A stretch of 64,000 bases of DNA from UBA1858 sp965227695 (GTDB lineage Bacteria > Pseudomonadota > Gammaproteobacteria > UBA4575): NCBI GenBank assembly GCA_965227695.1, contig OZ245760.1:1240001-1304000 (forward strand), in the 5' to 3' direction. The position numbers and the translations under genes are program-made. Each line of letters starts with the position of its first letter. The stretch's first letter is position 1. The notes below the pieces were generated by a model. That model ran no database searches and had not been told where the DNA came from. It worked only from the letters and a program-made list of their open reading frames with translations. This document shows positions 35,109 through 42,786 of this stretch, piece after piece.

Positions 35109-35558
35109 ATGTCTAAGAAATCTGAATTAAAACCATTAGCTGCAGCACTTGGTACGGTTTTAGCGACCAGCGCTTTCACTATCCCAGTTACAAATGCAGA
35201 AGAAAACCCATTCCAAATAACTGAACTAGCCTCTGGCTACATGGTGGCCGAAAAAGAAGGTAAGTGTGGTGAGGGCAAATGCGGTGGAATGAAAATGAAA
35301 GAAGGCAAATGTGGAATGAAAATGATGATGAAAAAGATGGATGCCGACGAATATGGCGCCATTAGTAAAGAAGAGTTTATGCAGCATCACGAAAAGAAAT
35401 TTGACAAAAAAGATAAAAACGCAGACGGTAAATTAACCAAAGATGAAATGAAGATGATGAAAGAAGGTAAGTGTGGCGGAATGAAAATGAAAGAAGGTAA
35501 ATGCGGTGAAGGCAAATGTGGAGGAAAAATGAAAAGCGAAGATAAAACCGATAGCTAA
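35109..35558 (+). CDS. hvfA: HvfA-like EGKCG-repeat metallophore precursor with EF-hands
   Basis: A 149-residue precursor with a long signal peptide (1-30), then ENPFQITELASGYMVAEK, a leader typical of HvfA proteins. Six EGKCG motifs follow at 50-54, 55-59, 65-69, 119-123, 129-133 and 134-138. In HvfA the cysteines in such motifs are converted by the HvfB/HvfC enzymes to oxazolone/thioamide groups that bind copper. Between the two repeat groups sit two EF-hand loops (DADEYGAISKEEF at 78-90, DKNADGKLTKDEM at 102-114). No hvfB (DUF692-type) or hvfC gene is in this window, so it is an orphan here. It is followed by a strong terminator and then island 2. Confidence 0.82.
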   Translation: MSKKSELKPLAAALGTVLATSAFTIPVTNAEENPFQITELASGYMVAEKEGKCGEGKCGGMKMKEGKCGMKMMMKKMDADEYGAISKEEFMQHHEKKFDKKDKNADGKLTKDEMKMMKEGKCGGMKMKEGKCGEGKCGGKMKSEDKTDS

Positions 35559-35584
35559 GCCCGAACACTTACATTAAAAATAGC

Positions 35585-35606
35585 GGCGACTTCGGTCGCC
35601 CTTTTT
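35585..35606 (+). terminator. Rho-independent terminator after the HvfA-like gene
   Basis: GGCGAC-TTCG-GTCGCC, a 6-bp GC-rich stem with a UUCG tetraloop, is followed by CTTTTTG. It lies 27 bases after the stop codon. Confidence 0.9.
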
Positions 35607-35686
35607 GTTGTTGGTCTCGATAAACTGGAGTGTATGGCGAATTGATACATATGTAGTTTAAGAATAAATATTACAAGAAAATTAGA

Positions 35687-35950
35687 ATTCCCTGATATTT
35701 CCCTGTTAATGAAATGCTATATTGAAATACATCTTAAGTAGGTTCTTGTATTTTAGATAGATTTACATTGTAGGACACTGAAAAGGAGTCAAAAAATTAA
35801 GTTTTCCCTGTAAATTGGCTGTTTAACAGGGAAGTTAGGGTAGAGCAGGGTTCGCTACAGACTCCAACCACCGCCACCTAGTCTTGTCTCTGTGTAGAGA
35901 TCCCTAAATTAGCGCAAAAAGTGCCTATTTCTGCAGAGTTTGCGCGATTC
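35687..35950 (+). repeat. Conserved left-end sequence of island 2 (copy 2)
   Basis: Second copy of the block at 4555-4816, same orientation. It has tandem ATTCCCTGATATTTCCCTGTT, about 100 variable bases, the inverted repeat TTCCCTGT (35814-35821) / ACAGGGAA (35836-35843) around an identical core, then GGGTTCG...CCAACCACCGCCACC and CCTATTTCTGCAGAGTTTGCGC. The variable spacer differs, while the order and distances are kept, so selection acts on the blocks. It starts about 80 bases after the hvfA terminator. Confidence 0.8.
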
Positions 35951-36127
35951 ACAGTGCGCGAACCCGCACCGAATGACTGAGCTTTTAGCGTGAAATCCCC
36001 AAAGTACTCTCTTTTGGAAATTTCGGTCCACCTTTGATTAAAAACTTATAATATCTAATATTTACGAATGATAGATAAAAATGCGTAATTCTTTTACACT
36101 AAATACTTACTATCTATAAATTGTAAT
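35951..36127. other. AT-rich leader of the island 2 cargo genes
   Basis: No ORF is apparent. The stretch links the conserved left end to the cargo genes and presumably holds their promoter; no strong -35/-10 pair stands out. Confidence 0.35.
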
Positions 36128-38296
36128 ATGGTTTCTAAAGGATGCGTTTTGGAAGTTAAGATACATAAATTATATGCGCAAAATAAAGACCGTATCAATG
36201 AAGTGCGAAAGTATGCGGATGAAAATAAAAAAAACTTTGGATTTTTGCCATCATCCGTTTACGAGGAATTGGCATTAAAAGATCAAGTTTGGATAGCAGT
36301 TTCCAAAGATAATCAATCACTCGCCGGTTATTTAATATTTGGTGGAACATATCCCTATTTGAAAGTATTTCAATTATTTGTGCATCCTGATTTTCGTAAA
36401 TTTGGCATTGGTAAGTTGCTTATAAAAGAATTAATAGGATTTGGTAAAGCCCATAGCTATCTAGCTATCCATGCAAAAGTAGCATCGGAATTACCAGCTA
36501 ATAAATTTTGGGAAAATCAAAACTTTCTAGTATATAAACAGGGGTTAGGTGGAACCTCTAAAAGTGTAAATAAGCGTAAAATGAACTATAGATCATTTGA
36601 TTTGGGGACACCTGATTTATTATCACAAGAAGATAAACCTTGTGACTCTGCAGTTAGATATCCAAATAAACCTATTATTTCTTTACCTGTATATGCGATT
36701 GATTTAAATCCACTGTTTGATATTACGTCTAAGAGGGAGCAAGCACCAGAAGCAATATTACTGATTGGGCAAGGATTTGGTGGTTTGTTCAAGCTATGTG
36801 TAACACCTGAATTTAAAAAAGAACTAGAACGGCACACTTCAAGGTTCCTTGCTGACCCTATCCTAGAGATAGCCAGAGCATTACCGACTCTGCCAGAACA
36901 TGGAGAAAATGAATTGGCTCAAATCCATGATGATCTGAAGAAAATTATATTTCCTAATAAAAAGTCTGATGGTAAAAGTGCTGCAAATATTGAATCAGAT
37001 ATAGCTCATCTATCATATTGTTGTATGAACAATATAGACGGGTTTATTACGAGAGAAAAGGCGCTACTTAAGCATAATGATGAATTGTTTAATAAATATA
37101 ATGTGTCTATTTATTCTCCAGACGAACTTACAATATCTGACGATGTTAATCCAAACAAAGCTGCAAGTAGTTCAGGTATTACAATTTCATTAGAGTCTAC
37201 TAATAATAAAAATCGAATAGAGCTAAAGTCTTTTTTGACTGCTTTAGATATAGACAGTAGGACCATCGAATTTATAGAGAAAAGACCAATAGGTGTAAAT
37301 AACATTAAAGAGATACTGCTCTTTAAAGATGATGTAATTGTTGGATTTGGTAGTTGGAATAAGTTATCCCAGATAAATAGTGTTATGGACCTTCATTTGT
37401 ATGTTGATGAATCACATCAGGAATCAATATTAGGCATAGATCATATTATAGAAAGTGCGATACGCGACACATGTCCTAAGACTTCAAGTAGAGTTGACTT
37501 ATTCATAAGAGAGAATCAAGGTTTAACTAAATCTATTGCTATAAAAAGAGGATTTGTTGTAAATCACGATAAAAGCTTGACGAAAGTTACATTTAATGGC
37601 TACATCATGAATGAATGCTGGTCACGATTTAAGCGAGGATATGAAAAAATGTCCGACATAATATTGCCTGCATCAATGCCAAAAATGTCAGAAATAGAAA
37701 ATACAGGAATTGCAGTAAGTATATCTTCTGCTGATTATATGAAATGCTTAAGTCTAATGGAGTTTGAGACGCTAATATCTCCTGGCATGATACTCTATGA
37801 AAATAGAGGATGCCTTTTGATACCTATAAAAGAACCATATGCAAATGAACTGCTTGGAGATCTTACTCGGCAACAAAGTATTATTCCTTCAAAGAATACA
37901 ACTTTGTTGTCAGAAAAAGCATATTTTAAATCACCTAACCGCATAGACTATTTTAAAAAAGGTGGCATGATTGCGTTTTACGTATCTGGAACAAGTAGTA
38001 TACAAGAAATAGTTGGTACTGCTAGGATAACTTTTACTGGATTGTTAAGTATTGATCAAATTAATATTAGCCTTTCACAGCAAGGTGTGTTATCTGATGA
38101 AGAATTGTCTTCAAAAATAAATACAGAAGGGTTGCTGCATGCAATCACATTTGATAATTATAAACCATTCTCTAAGAGAGTTAGTTTTAAAAGAGCAAAA
38201 GAACTTGGGATTATTAGTGGCGCAAATTTGACCACGGTTGAAAAACTGTCCAATGATATGTTAACTAAACTGCTAGAGGAGTCATGCTCAATATGA
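36128..38296 (+). CDS. GNAT-PIN-GNAT-PUA-like fusion protein, island 2 cargo
   Basis: A 722-residue multidomain protein. Residues 15-150 are a GNAT acetyltransferase (LKVFQLFVHPDFRKFGIGKLLIKE with the acetyl-CoA loop). Residues 185-335 look like a PIN-type nuclease: YAIDLNPLFD (D192), PEFKKELE (E228/E232), ESDIAHLSYC (D291), FITREKALL (E310). About 365-490 resembles a second, degenerate GNAT (KDDVIVGFGSW, AIKRGFVV). The C-terminus (600-722: FKKGGMIAFYVSG, HAITFDNYKPF, GANLTTVEKLS) has the look of a PUA-like EVE/ASCH fold. The assignments are by eye. The start could also be TTG 36149, which has AAGGA upstream, whereas ATG 36128 has none. It overlaps the ASCH gene by 13 bases and occupies the slot SPARTA fills in island 1, so a toxic nuclease-based defence is proposed. 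Confidence 0.75.
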   Translation: MVSKGCVLEVKIHKLYAQNKDRINEVRKYADENKKNFGFLPSSVYEELALKDQVWIAVSKDNQSLAGYLIFGGTYPYLKVFQLFVHPDFRKFGIGKLLIKELIGFGKAHSYLAIHAKVASELPANKFWENQNFLVYKQGLGGTSKSVNKRKMNYRSFDLGTPDLLSQEDKPCDSAVRYPNKPIISLPVYAIDLNPLFDITSKREQAPEAILLIGQGFGGLFKLCVTPEFKKELERHTSRFLADPILEIARALPTLPEHGENELAQIHDDLKKIIFPNKKSDGKSAANIESDIAHLSYCCMNNIDGFITREKALLKHNDELFNKYNVSIYSPDELTISDDVNPNKAASSSGITISLESTNNKNRIELKSFLTALDIDSRTIEFIEKRPIGVNNIKEILLFKDDVIVGFGSWNKLSQINSVMDLHLYVDESHQESILGIDHIIESAIRDTCPKTSSRVDLFIRENQGLTKSIAIKRGFVVNHDKSLTKVTFNGYIMNECWSRFKRGYEKMSDIILPASMPKMSEIENTGIAVSISSADYMKCLSLMEFETLISPGMILYENRGCLLIPIKEPYANELLGDLTRQQSIIPSKNTTLLSEKAYFKSPNRIDYFKKGGMIAFYVSGTSSIQEIVGTARITFTGLLSIDQINISLSQQGVLSDEELSSKINTEGLLHAITFDNYKPFSKRVSFKRAKELGIISGANLTTVEKLSNDMLTKLLEESCSI

Positions 38297-38709
38297 ATGA
38301 TGCATTAATCTCTATTAAACCTGTTCATGTGGAGAATATAAAGAATGGTTTTAAAACAGTAGAGCTAAGAACACGCAATATTACTTTGGCTAGAGGTGCA
38401 AAACTTTGGATATATACAACTTTGCCTATTGGTTGTATTGAAGCAGTTGCCGAAATCGATTTTGTAAATACTGATGCGCCAAAAGAGATTTGGAAGAAAT
38501 ATAAAGATAAGCTATGTATATCAAGATCATTATTTTTACAATATACGAAGGATCGTGAAAAAGTTACAGCAATAGGTTTGAAGAAAGTAAAAACAACTGA
38601 TAAATCTCTAAGTTTAGATGTATTAAGAGAATATGATAAAAAATTTACACCGCCGCAATTTTTTGTAAAAATAACACCAGACAAAAAAATATATCCTGCA
38701 TTTACCTAA
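38284..38709 (+). CDS. ASCH-domain protein, partner of the GNAT-PIN fusion
   Basis: A 141-residue PUA-like ASCH-fold protein with the family motif G-x-K-x-x-E-x-R in NGFKTVELRTRN, then AKLWIYTTLPIGCIEAVAEI and KVTAIGLKKV. ASCH proteins bind RNA or modified nucleotides. Characterised members include an N4-acetylcytidine amidohydrolase (YqfB) and ribonucleases. It overlaps the fusion gene by 13 bases, indicating coupled expression, and ends only 23 bases from the convergent recombinase. With a GNAT-nuclease partner it could be antitoxin, de-acetylase or substrate reader; these are hypotheses. Confidence 0.8.
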   Translation: MLNMNDALISIKPVHVENIKNGFKTVELRTRNITLARGAKLWIYTTLPIGCIEAVAEIDFVNTDAPKEIWKKYKDKLCISRSLFLQYTKDREKVTAIGLKKVKTTDKSLSLDVLREYDKKFTPPQFFVKITPDKKIYPAFT

Positions 38710-38732
38710 AAAATATTATTGTTTCAATGAGA

Positions 38733-40331
38733 TTAGTTGTTCCAGTTATAATTTTCCTTTTCTCTTAATGTTGCCAGGATTAATAAAGAATCATGTTTTT
38801 CATTAAGAACTGATTTTATTTTTTTCGGATCTAGATAAGCTAATCGAATAGTTCTTCTCACATAGCTTGAATTCAGTCCTTCTTCTTTCTCAATCTGGCT
38901 TAGTGAGTCAATTGAGCCATCCAATAGTCTCTGATTCCATTCCAGGGCTTTAATCACTGACTTTTTCAAGGCTTCTTCTGAGCGTGTATTGGTAGTTATT
39001 GGGTTCCCGCCAATAATAAGTGATTTTCCTTTGCTGTTAGATTGCCAATCAACCTTTTCTTCAAGTTGAATTTTGTCCTGCTCGCGAGTCTCAATATTGA
39101 ACAATTCGGCGATTTTGCTTGATGATATCTCTATTAATAATTGGTTGTTTTGGATTTCAACCTTGTCGATGCATCCAAATAATGCCGATATTTCGAGTGT
39201 TTCTTCACCTTTATTATGAATTTTGTTGATCATTTTTAACTCTGGCTTTTTATATCCCAGGTGTTTTAATGCCACGTCAGGCTTGGATAGAAAGACTTTT
39301 AGTCTGTTGATGACTGCCGTTTCAATTTCTCTGGCATTGATACGTGAGATTGAACCCGCTTCCTGTTCTCGATAGTCAAGCAGCGCCCGACTGACATAAT
39401 AGCGGTGTCGTTGATTACCGTTATTGGCATGACTGGGCGACATGTGATTGCCTTGATCATCAAACAGTTTTCCAGCCAGATGACTCCTGTGCTGTGCGTG
39501 TTTTCTTATGACGTGATAATTTCGGTTTAGTTTCAGGATTGCCTGTGTTTCTTTCCATATTTTTAAGTCGATAATAGCGGAGTGTTCCCCGTCATAGATT
39601 TTTTGTTTGTGGCGAATCTTTCCAATGTAATGGGGATTTTGCAGAAGCTTGTAGAGCATGCCTGCGCTGAAGTTTTTGCCCTGTCTGGATCTGATGTTGT
39701 TCTGATCCAGATAGTGCTTGAGAAGCCGCACCGATTTCAACTGATTGTATTTCTTGAAGATATCGCTGACGGTTTTTGCATCATGGCGATCAATGACCAG
39801 TTTGCGGTCTTTGGTTCTGTACCCCAGAGGCACATTCCCGCCCATCCACAAGCCTTTCTTCTTACTTGCGGCAATTTTGTCGCGAATCCGTTCACCCGTG
39901 ACCTCACGCTCAAACTGGGCAAAGGAGAGAAGCACATTCAGCGTCAGACGCCCCATGGAGGTGGACGTATTGAATTGCTGAGTGACGGAGACAAACGACA
40001 CCCCGTATTCATCAAACAACTCCACCAGCTTGGCAAAATCCGCCAGTGAACGGCTTAGCCGGTCGACTTTATAGACCACGATAATATCAATCAGCTTTTG
40101 CTTGATAGATTCGACCAGTCTAACCAGGGCCGGGCGCTGCATATTGCCCCCGGAGAACCCGCCATCGTCATACCTGTCTTTGAGTATTGACCAGCCTTCA
40201 TGTTTCTGGCTTTGGATATAGGCCTCACAGGCTTCGCGCTGGGCATCCAGCGAATTAAACTGCTGATCCAGGCCTTCTTCTGAAGATTTGCGGGTATAGA
40301 TGGCGCATCGCAACTTACTTTTTGGCTGCAT
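38733..40331 (-). CDS. Large serine recombinase of island 2
   Basis: A 532-residue serine recombinase homologous to that of island 1. It has catalytic Ser16 in YTRKSS, then SLDAQRE, DDGGFSGGN, YKVDRLSR, FEREVTGERIRDKI, a zinc-ribbon-like LAGKLFDDQGNHMSPSHA, and a C-terminal LNSSYVRRTIRLAYLDPKK. The N-terminal catalytic half is very close to island 1; the C-terminal half, which recognises DNA sites, is much more divergent. The two islands may therefore use different attachment sites. It overlaps the DUF2924 gene by 17 bases. Confidence 0.93.
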   Translation of the reverse strand: MQPKSKLRCAIYTRKSSEEGLDQQFNSLDAQREACEAYIQSQKHEGWSILKDRYDDGGFSGGNMQRPALVRLVESIKQKLIDIIVVYKVDRLSRSLADFAKLVELFDEYGVSFVSVTQQFNTSTSMGRLTLNVLLSFAQFEREVTGERIRDKIAASKKKGLWMGGNVPLGYRTKDRKLVIDRHDAKTVSDIFKKYNQLKSVRLLKHYLDQNNIRSRQGKNFSAGMLYKLLQNPHYIGKIRHKQKIYDGEHSAIIDLKIWKETQAILKLNRNYHVIRKHAQHRSHLAGKLFDDQGNHMSPSHANNGNQRHRYYVSRALLDYREQEAGSISRINAREIETAVINRLKVFLSKPDVALKHLGYKKPELKMINKIHNKGEETLEISALFGCIDKVEIQNNQLLIEISSSKIAELFNIETREQDKIQLEEKVDWQSNSKGKSLIIGGNPITTNTRSEEALKKSVIKALEWNQRLLDGSIDSLSQIEKEEGLNSSYVRRTIRLAYLDPKKIKSVLNEKHDSLLILATLREKENYNWNN

Positions 40332-40752
40332 GTTTATTTAAACCAAAAAACTTCGGGCCTGATACATGATTGCCGGTAATGACCTTGGCAATGGCGCTTA
40401 GACTTTTATAACGTTTATCTTCATACAGGTATTCATTCCCCGATTTGGACACAATATAGGTCTGACCTTTCCATTCACGCACCAGCTGCGTGCCCTCAGA
40501 GACTCGATTGGAGCGGGGTTGCTTACATTGCCTGGCCAGTGCGACAAGTTGCTGTCGCAGTTCAACCGGATCATGGCCCTGGGCTTCTGCTTGCAGGCCC
40601 CAGGCGACGTTGCCGTGTAAAAAGGTTGGACTCACCCGTTTGGGGACTTTACGGTGATAAAGGCGCACAAAGTGCGCCTTTAAATACTCGATCTCGTCTT
40701 TGCTGAGATCCATGGTTTTCTTTCTTATCAGTTTTGCGTCTTTCGTATCCAT
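40315..40752 (-). CDS. DUF2924 protein of island 2
   Basis: A 145-residue counterpart of the island 1 protein, with GNVAWGLQAEAQGHDPVELRQ, GTQLVREWKGQTYIV, YLYEDKRYKSLSAIAKVITG, and NHVSGPKFFGL. I start it at ATG 40752 rather than at the in-frame ATG 40872, because the resulting length matches island 1 and the conserved ACGAAT-GGGGGT sequence directly precedes that ATG in both islands. It is cotranscribed leftward with the recombinase. Confidence 0.88.
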   Translation of the reverse strand: MDTKDAKLIRKKTMDLSKDEIEYLKAHFVRLYHRKVPKRVSPTFLHGNVAWGLQAEAQGHDPVELRQQLVALARQCKQPRSNRVSEGTQLVREWKGQTYIVSKSGNEYLYEDKRYKSLSAIAKVITGNHVSGPKFFGLNKHAAKK

Positions 40753-41066
40753 ACCCCCATTCGTCCATACGGTGGGCAGGAAGTCCAGCAAAATACTTCC
40801 GTTTAATGATAAGAGCTTAGGAAATAGACCAAAATTGCGACCGGGAAAATTGTCATTTACATTCTTTTGCAATTATTGGGTTGCATTTTTTGCTTGCATA
40901 AATTAAATTATTTTTAGCTGGTTACAGCGTGCGTGATGTGCGAAGTGATCGTAGCTAAAGTTACTGGGTGTGATGCCTTGGTAATGTGGTGTGAGTCGGT
41001 TTACTCACAGTCAAATTATCAATGTTGCGCACCTGGAATATAGCGCAACAGAACGGAGCTTGCGCT
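40753..41066. promoter_or_regulatory. Divergent promoter region between DUF2924 and the methyltransferase gene
   Basis: A 314-base gap between outward-reading transcription units. I see no ORF I would call real; the start codons at 40872 (minus) and 41022 (plus) within it are less likely than the chosen ones. The promoters for both directions should be here. Confidence 0.45.
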
Positions 41067-42386
41067 ATGAAAACGAATCAAATTAATCAGGTTGATGTCT
41101 GTCAACTTAAATCTCATCCTCGAAACCCTAGAACTCACTCTCCGCGCCAGATTCAACAAATCGCAAGAAGCATTCGTGAATTTGGTTTTACCAACCCAAT
41201 ATTAATCGATAATCGTAAGAATATTGTTGCCGGTCATGGTCGGGTGGCGGCGGCCAAACAACTGGGTTTTAACAAAATTCCTACCATTACCCTTGCTGAA
41301 CTCACACGCGCGCAGCTTCGTGCATACGTGATTGCGGATAATAAGCTCGCTGAAAATGCAGGTTGGGACGAGGCACTCCTGAAGCTCGAGTTCCAATACC
41401 TTCATGATCTGGAAGTGAATCTGGATCTGAGTATCACTGGATTTGAACTGCCTGAAATTGATTTCTTTTTGTCTGATATCAACGAGACTGAGGCAGAGCC
41501 TTCTGTTCCATCGATCAATGACAGGGAAATCGTCACGCAACCAGGAGATTTATGGCAATTGGGTGATCATTTTCTTTTGTGTGGAGACTTTCTACATCAG
41601 CATCAATGGAAAAAACTGATGGGTCGAAAGCGTGCGCAAATGATTTTTGCAGATCCTCCCTATAACGTCCCGATCGAAGGACATGTGAGTGGTCTGGGTA
41701 AGCATCACCATGAAAAATTTGCAATGGCCTGTGGTGAGATGAGCGAAGAGGACTTCACTGAATATCTCATATCACTCTTCTTTTATTTATCACGTTTTAG
41801 CAAAAAGAGTGCACTTCATTACATTTGCATGGACTGGCGACATCAGTATGAGCTGTTAACTGCAGCACGTGATGTGTATCACGAGTGTAAAAACCTGTGT
41901 ATCTGGAATAAAACCAACGGTGGCATGGGCAGTTTGTATCGCTCCAAACATGAACTGATTTATGTCTTTAAAAGTGGAGATGCACCGCACATCAATAATG
42001 TCGAATTAGGTAAATATGGACGGTATCGAACGAATGTCTGGGACTATGCCGGCAATAATGCATTTCACTCTGATCGAAATAAAGAACTGGGACTGCACCC
42101 TACGTGCAAGCCGGTGGTGTTAGTCGCCGATGCGATACTGGATTGTACACATCGCGATCATATAGTTGTGGATCCCTGTGTTGGTGCTGGAACAACGTTA
42201 TTAGCGGCGGAACATACACAACGTCGTGCGTATGTGATGGAGATTGATCCCAAATATGTCGATATCAGTATTTTGCGTTGGCAGGAAATGACGGGAAAGC
42301 AAGGGATACATATTGAATCAGGTCGAACATTCTCACAGATAAAGGCGATTCGATGCCACAAGGAGAACTCACATGACTACTCATGA
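41067..42386 (+). CDS. ParB-domain DNA methyltransferase of island 2
   Basis: A 439-residue homologue, identical in length to the island 1 enzyme. The N-terminal ParB-like domain has IVAGHGRVAAAKQLG and AYVIADNKLAENAGWD. The catalytic motif is DPPYNVPIEGHV, and the C-terminal SAM motif is VVDPCVGAGTTLLAAEH. The order DPPY before the SAM motif marks a beta-class amino-methyltransferase. ATG 41067 has CGGAGC at 9 bases and lines up with the island 1 start; an ATG at 41022 adds 15 unmatched residues. Transcription is rightward, opposite to the recombinase, unlike island 1. Confidence 0.9.
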   Translation: MKTNQINQVDVCQLKSHPRNPRTHSPRQIQQIARSIREFGFTNPILIDNRKNIVAGHGRVAAAKQLGFNKIPTITLAELTRAQLRAYVIADNKLAENAGWDEALLKLEFQYLHDLEVNLDLSITGFELPEIDFFLSDINETEAEPSVPSINDREIVTQPGDLWQLGDHFLLCGDFLHQHQWKKLMGRKRAQMIFADPPYNVPIEGHVSGLGKHHHEKFAMACGEMSEEDFTEYLISLFFYLSRFSKKSALHYICMDWRHQYELLTAARDVYHECKNLCIWNKTNGGMGSLYRSKHELIYVFKSGDAPHINNVELGKYGRYRTNVWDYAGNNAFHSDRNKELGLHPTCKPVVLVADAILDCTHRDHIVVDPCVGAGTTLLAAEHTQRRAYVMEIDPKYVDISILRWQEMTGKQGIHIESGRTFSQIKAIRCHKENSHDYS

Positions 42387-42786
42387 CAATGATTCGTACG
42401 AAGTAGGCTATGGCAAACCTCCGAGGAAATCGAGATTTCAGAAAGGACACTCCGGAAATCCCAATGGTCGGCCCAAAAAGTCAAAAAACCTCAAAACGAT
42501 TTTAAGCGAAGAGCTCTCGCAAGAAATTACGATTCAGGAGCAGGGTCAAAAACGCATGATCACAAGGCAGGAGGCCCTCATCAAAGCAACAATGAATCAG
42601 GCATTGAATGGCGATCGAACAGCGCAATTCAAGATTCTCGACTTTATTGTAAAAGTTATGGGTGTCGATGCGGTCGAAGAAGGCAACATGCAGATGATGA
42701 CCGAGGATGAAAAGGTCATCCTGGAGCGATATAAGCAGCGTATTTTGCGCAATCACTCACGCGAGAACAGTGAAGAGGGTGAATAA
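42373..42786 (+). CDS. DUF5681 protein of island 2
   Basis: A 137-residue DUF5681 protein with VGYGKPPRKSRFQKGHSGNPNGRPKK near the N-terminus, then a helical middle (ALIKATMNQALNGDRTAQF). It overlaps the methyltransferase gene by 14 bases and touches the terminase start by one base (TAATGG), exactly the gene order of island 1. A small-terminase-like DNA-binding role is inferred from position. Confidence 0.8.
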   Translation: MTTHDNDSYEVGYGKPPRKSRFQKGHSGNPNGRPKKSKNLKTILSEELSQEITIQEQGQKRMITRQEALIKATMNQALNGDRTAQFKILDFIVKVMGVDAVEEGNMQMMTEDEKVILERYKQRILRNHSRENSEEGE

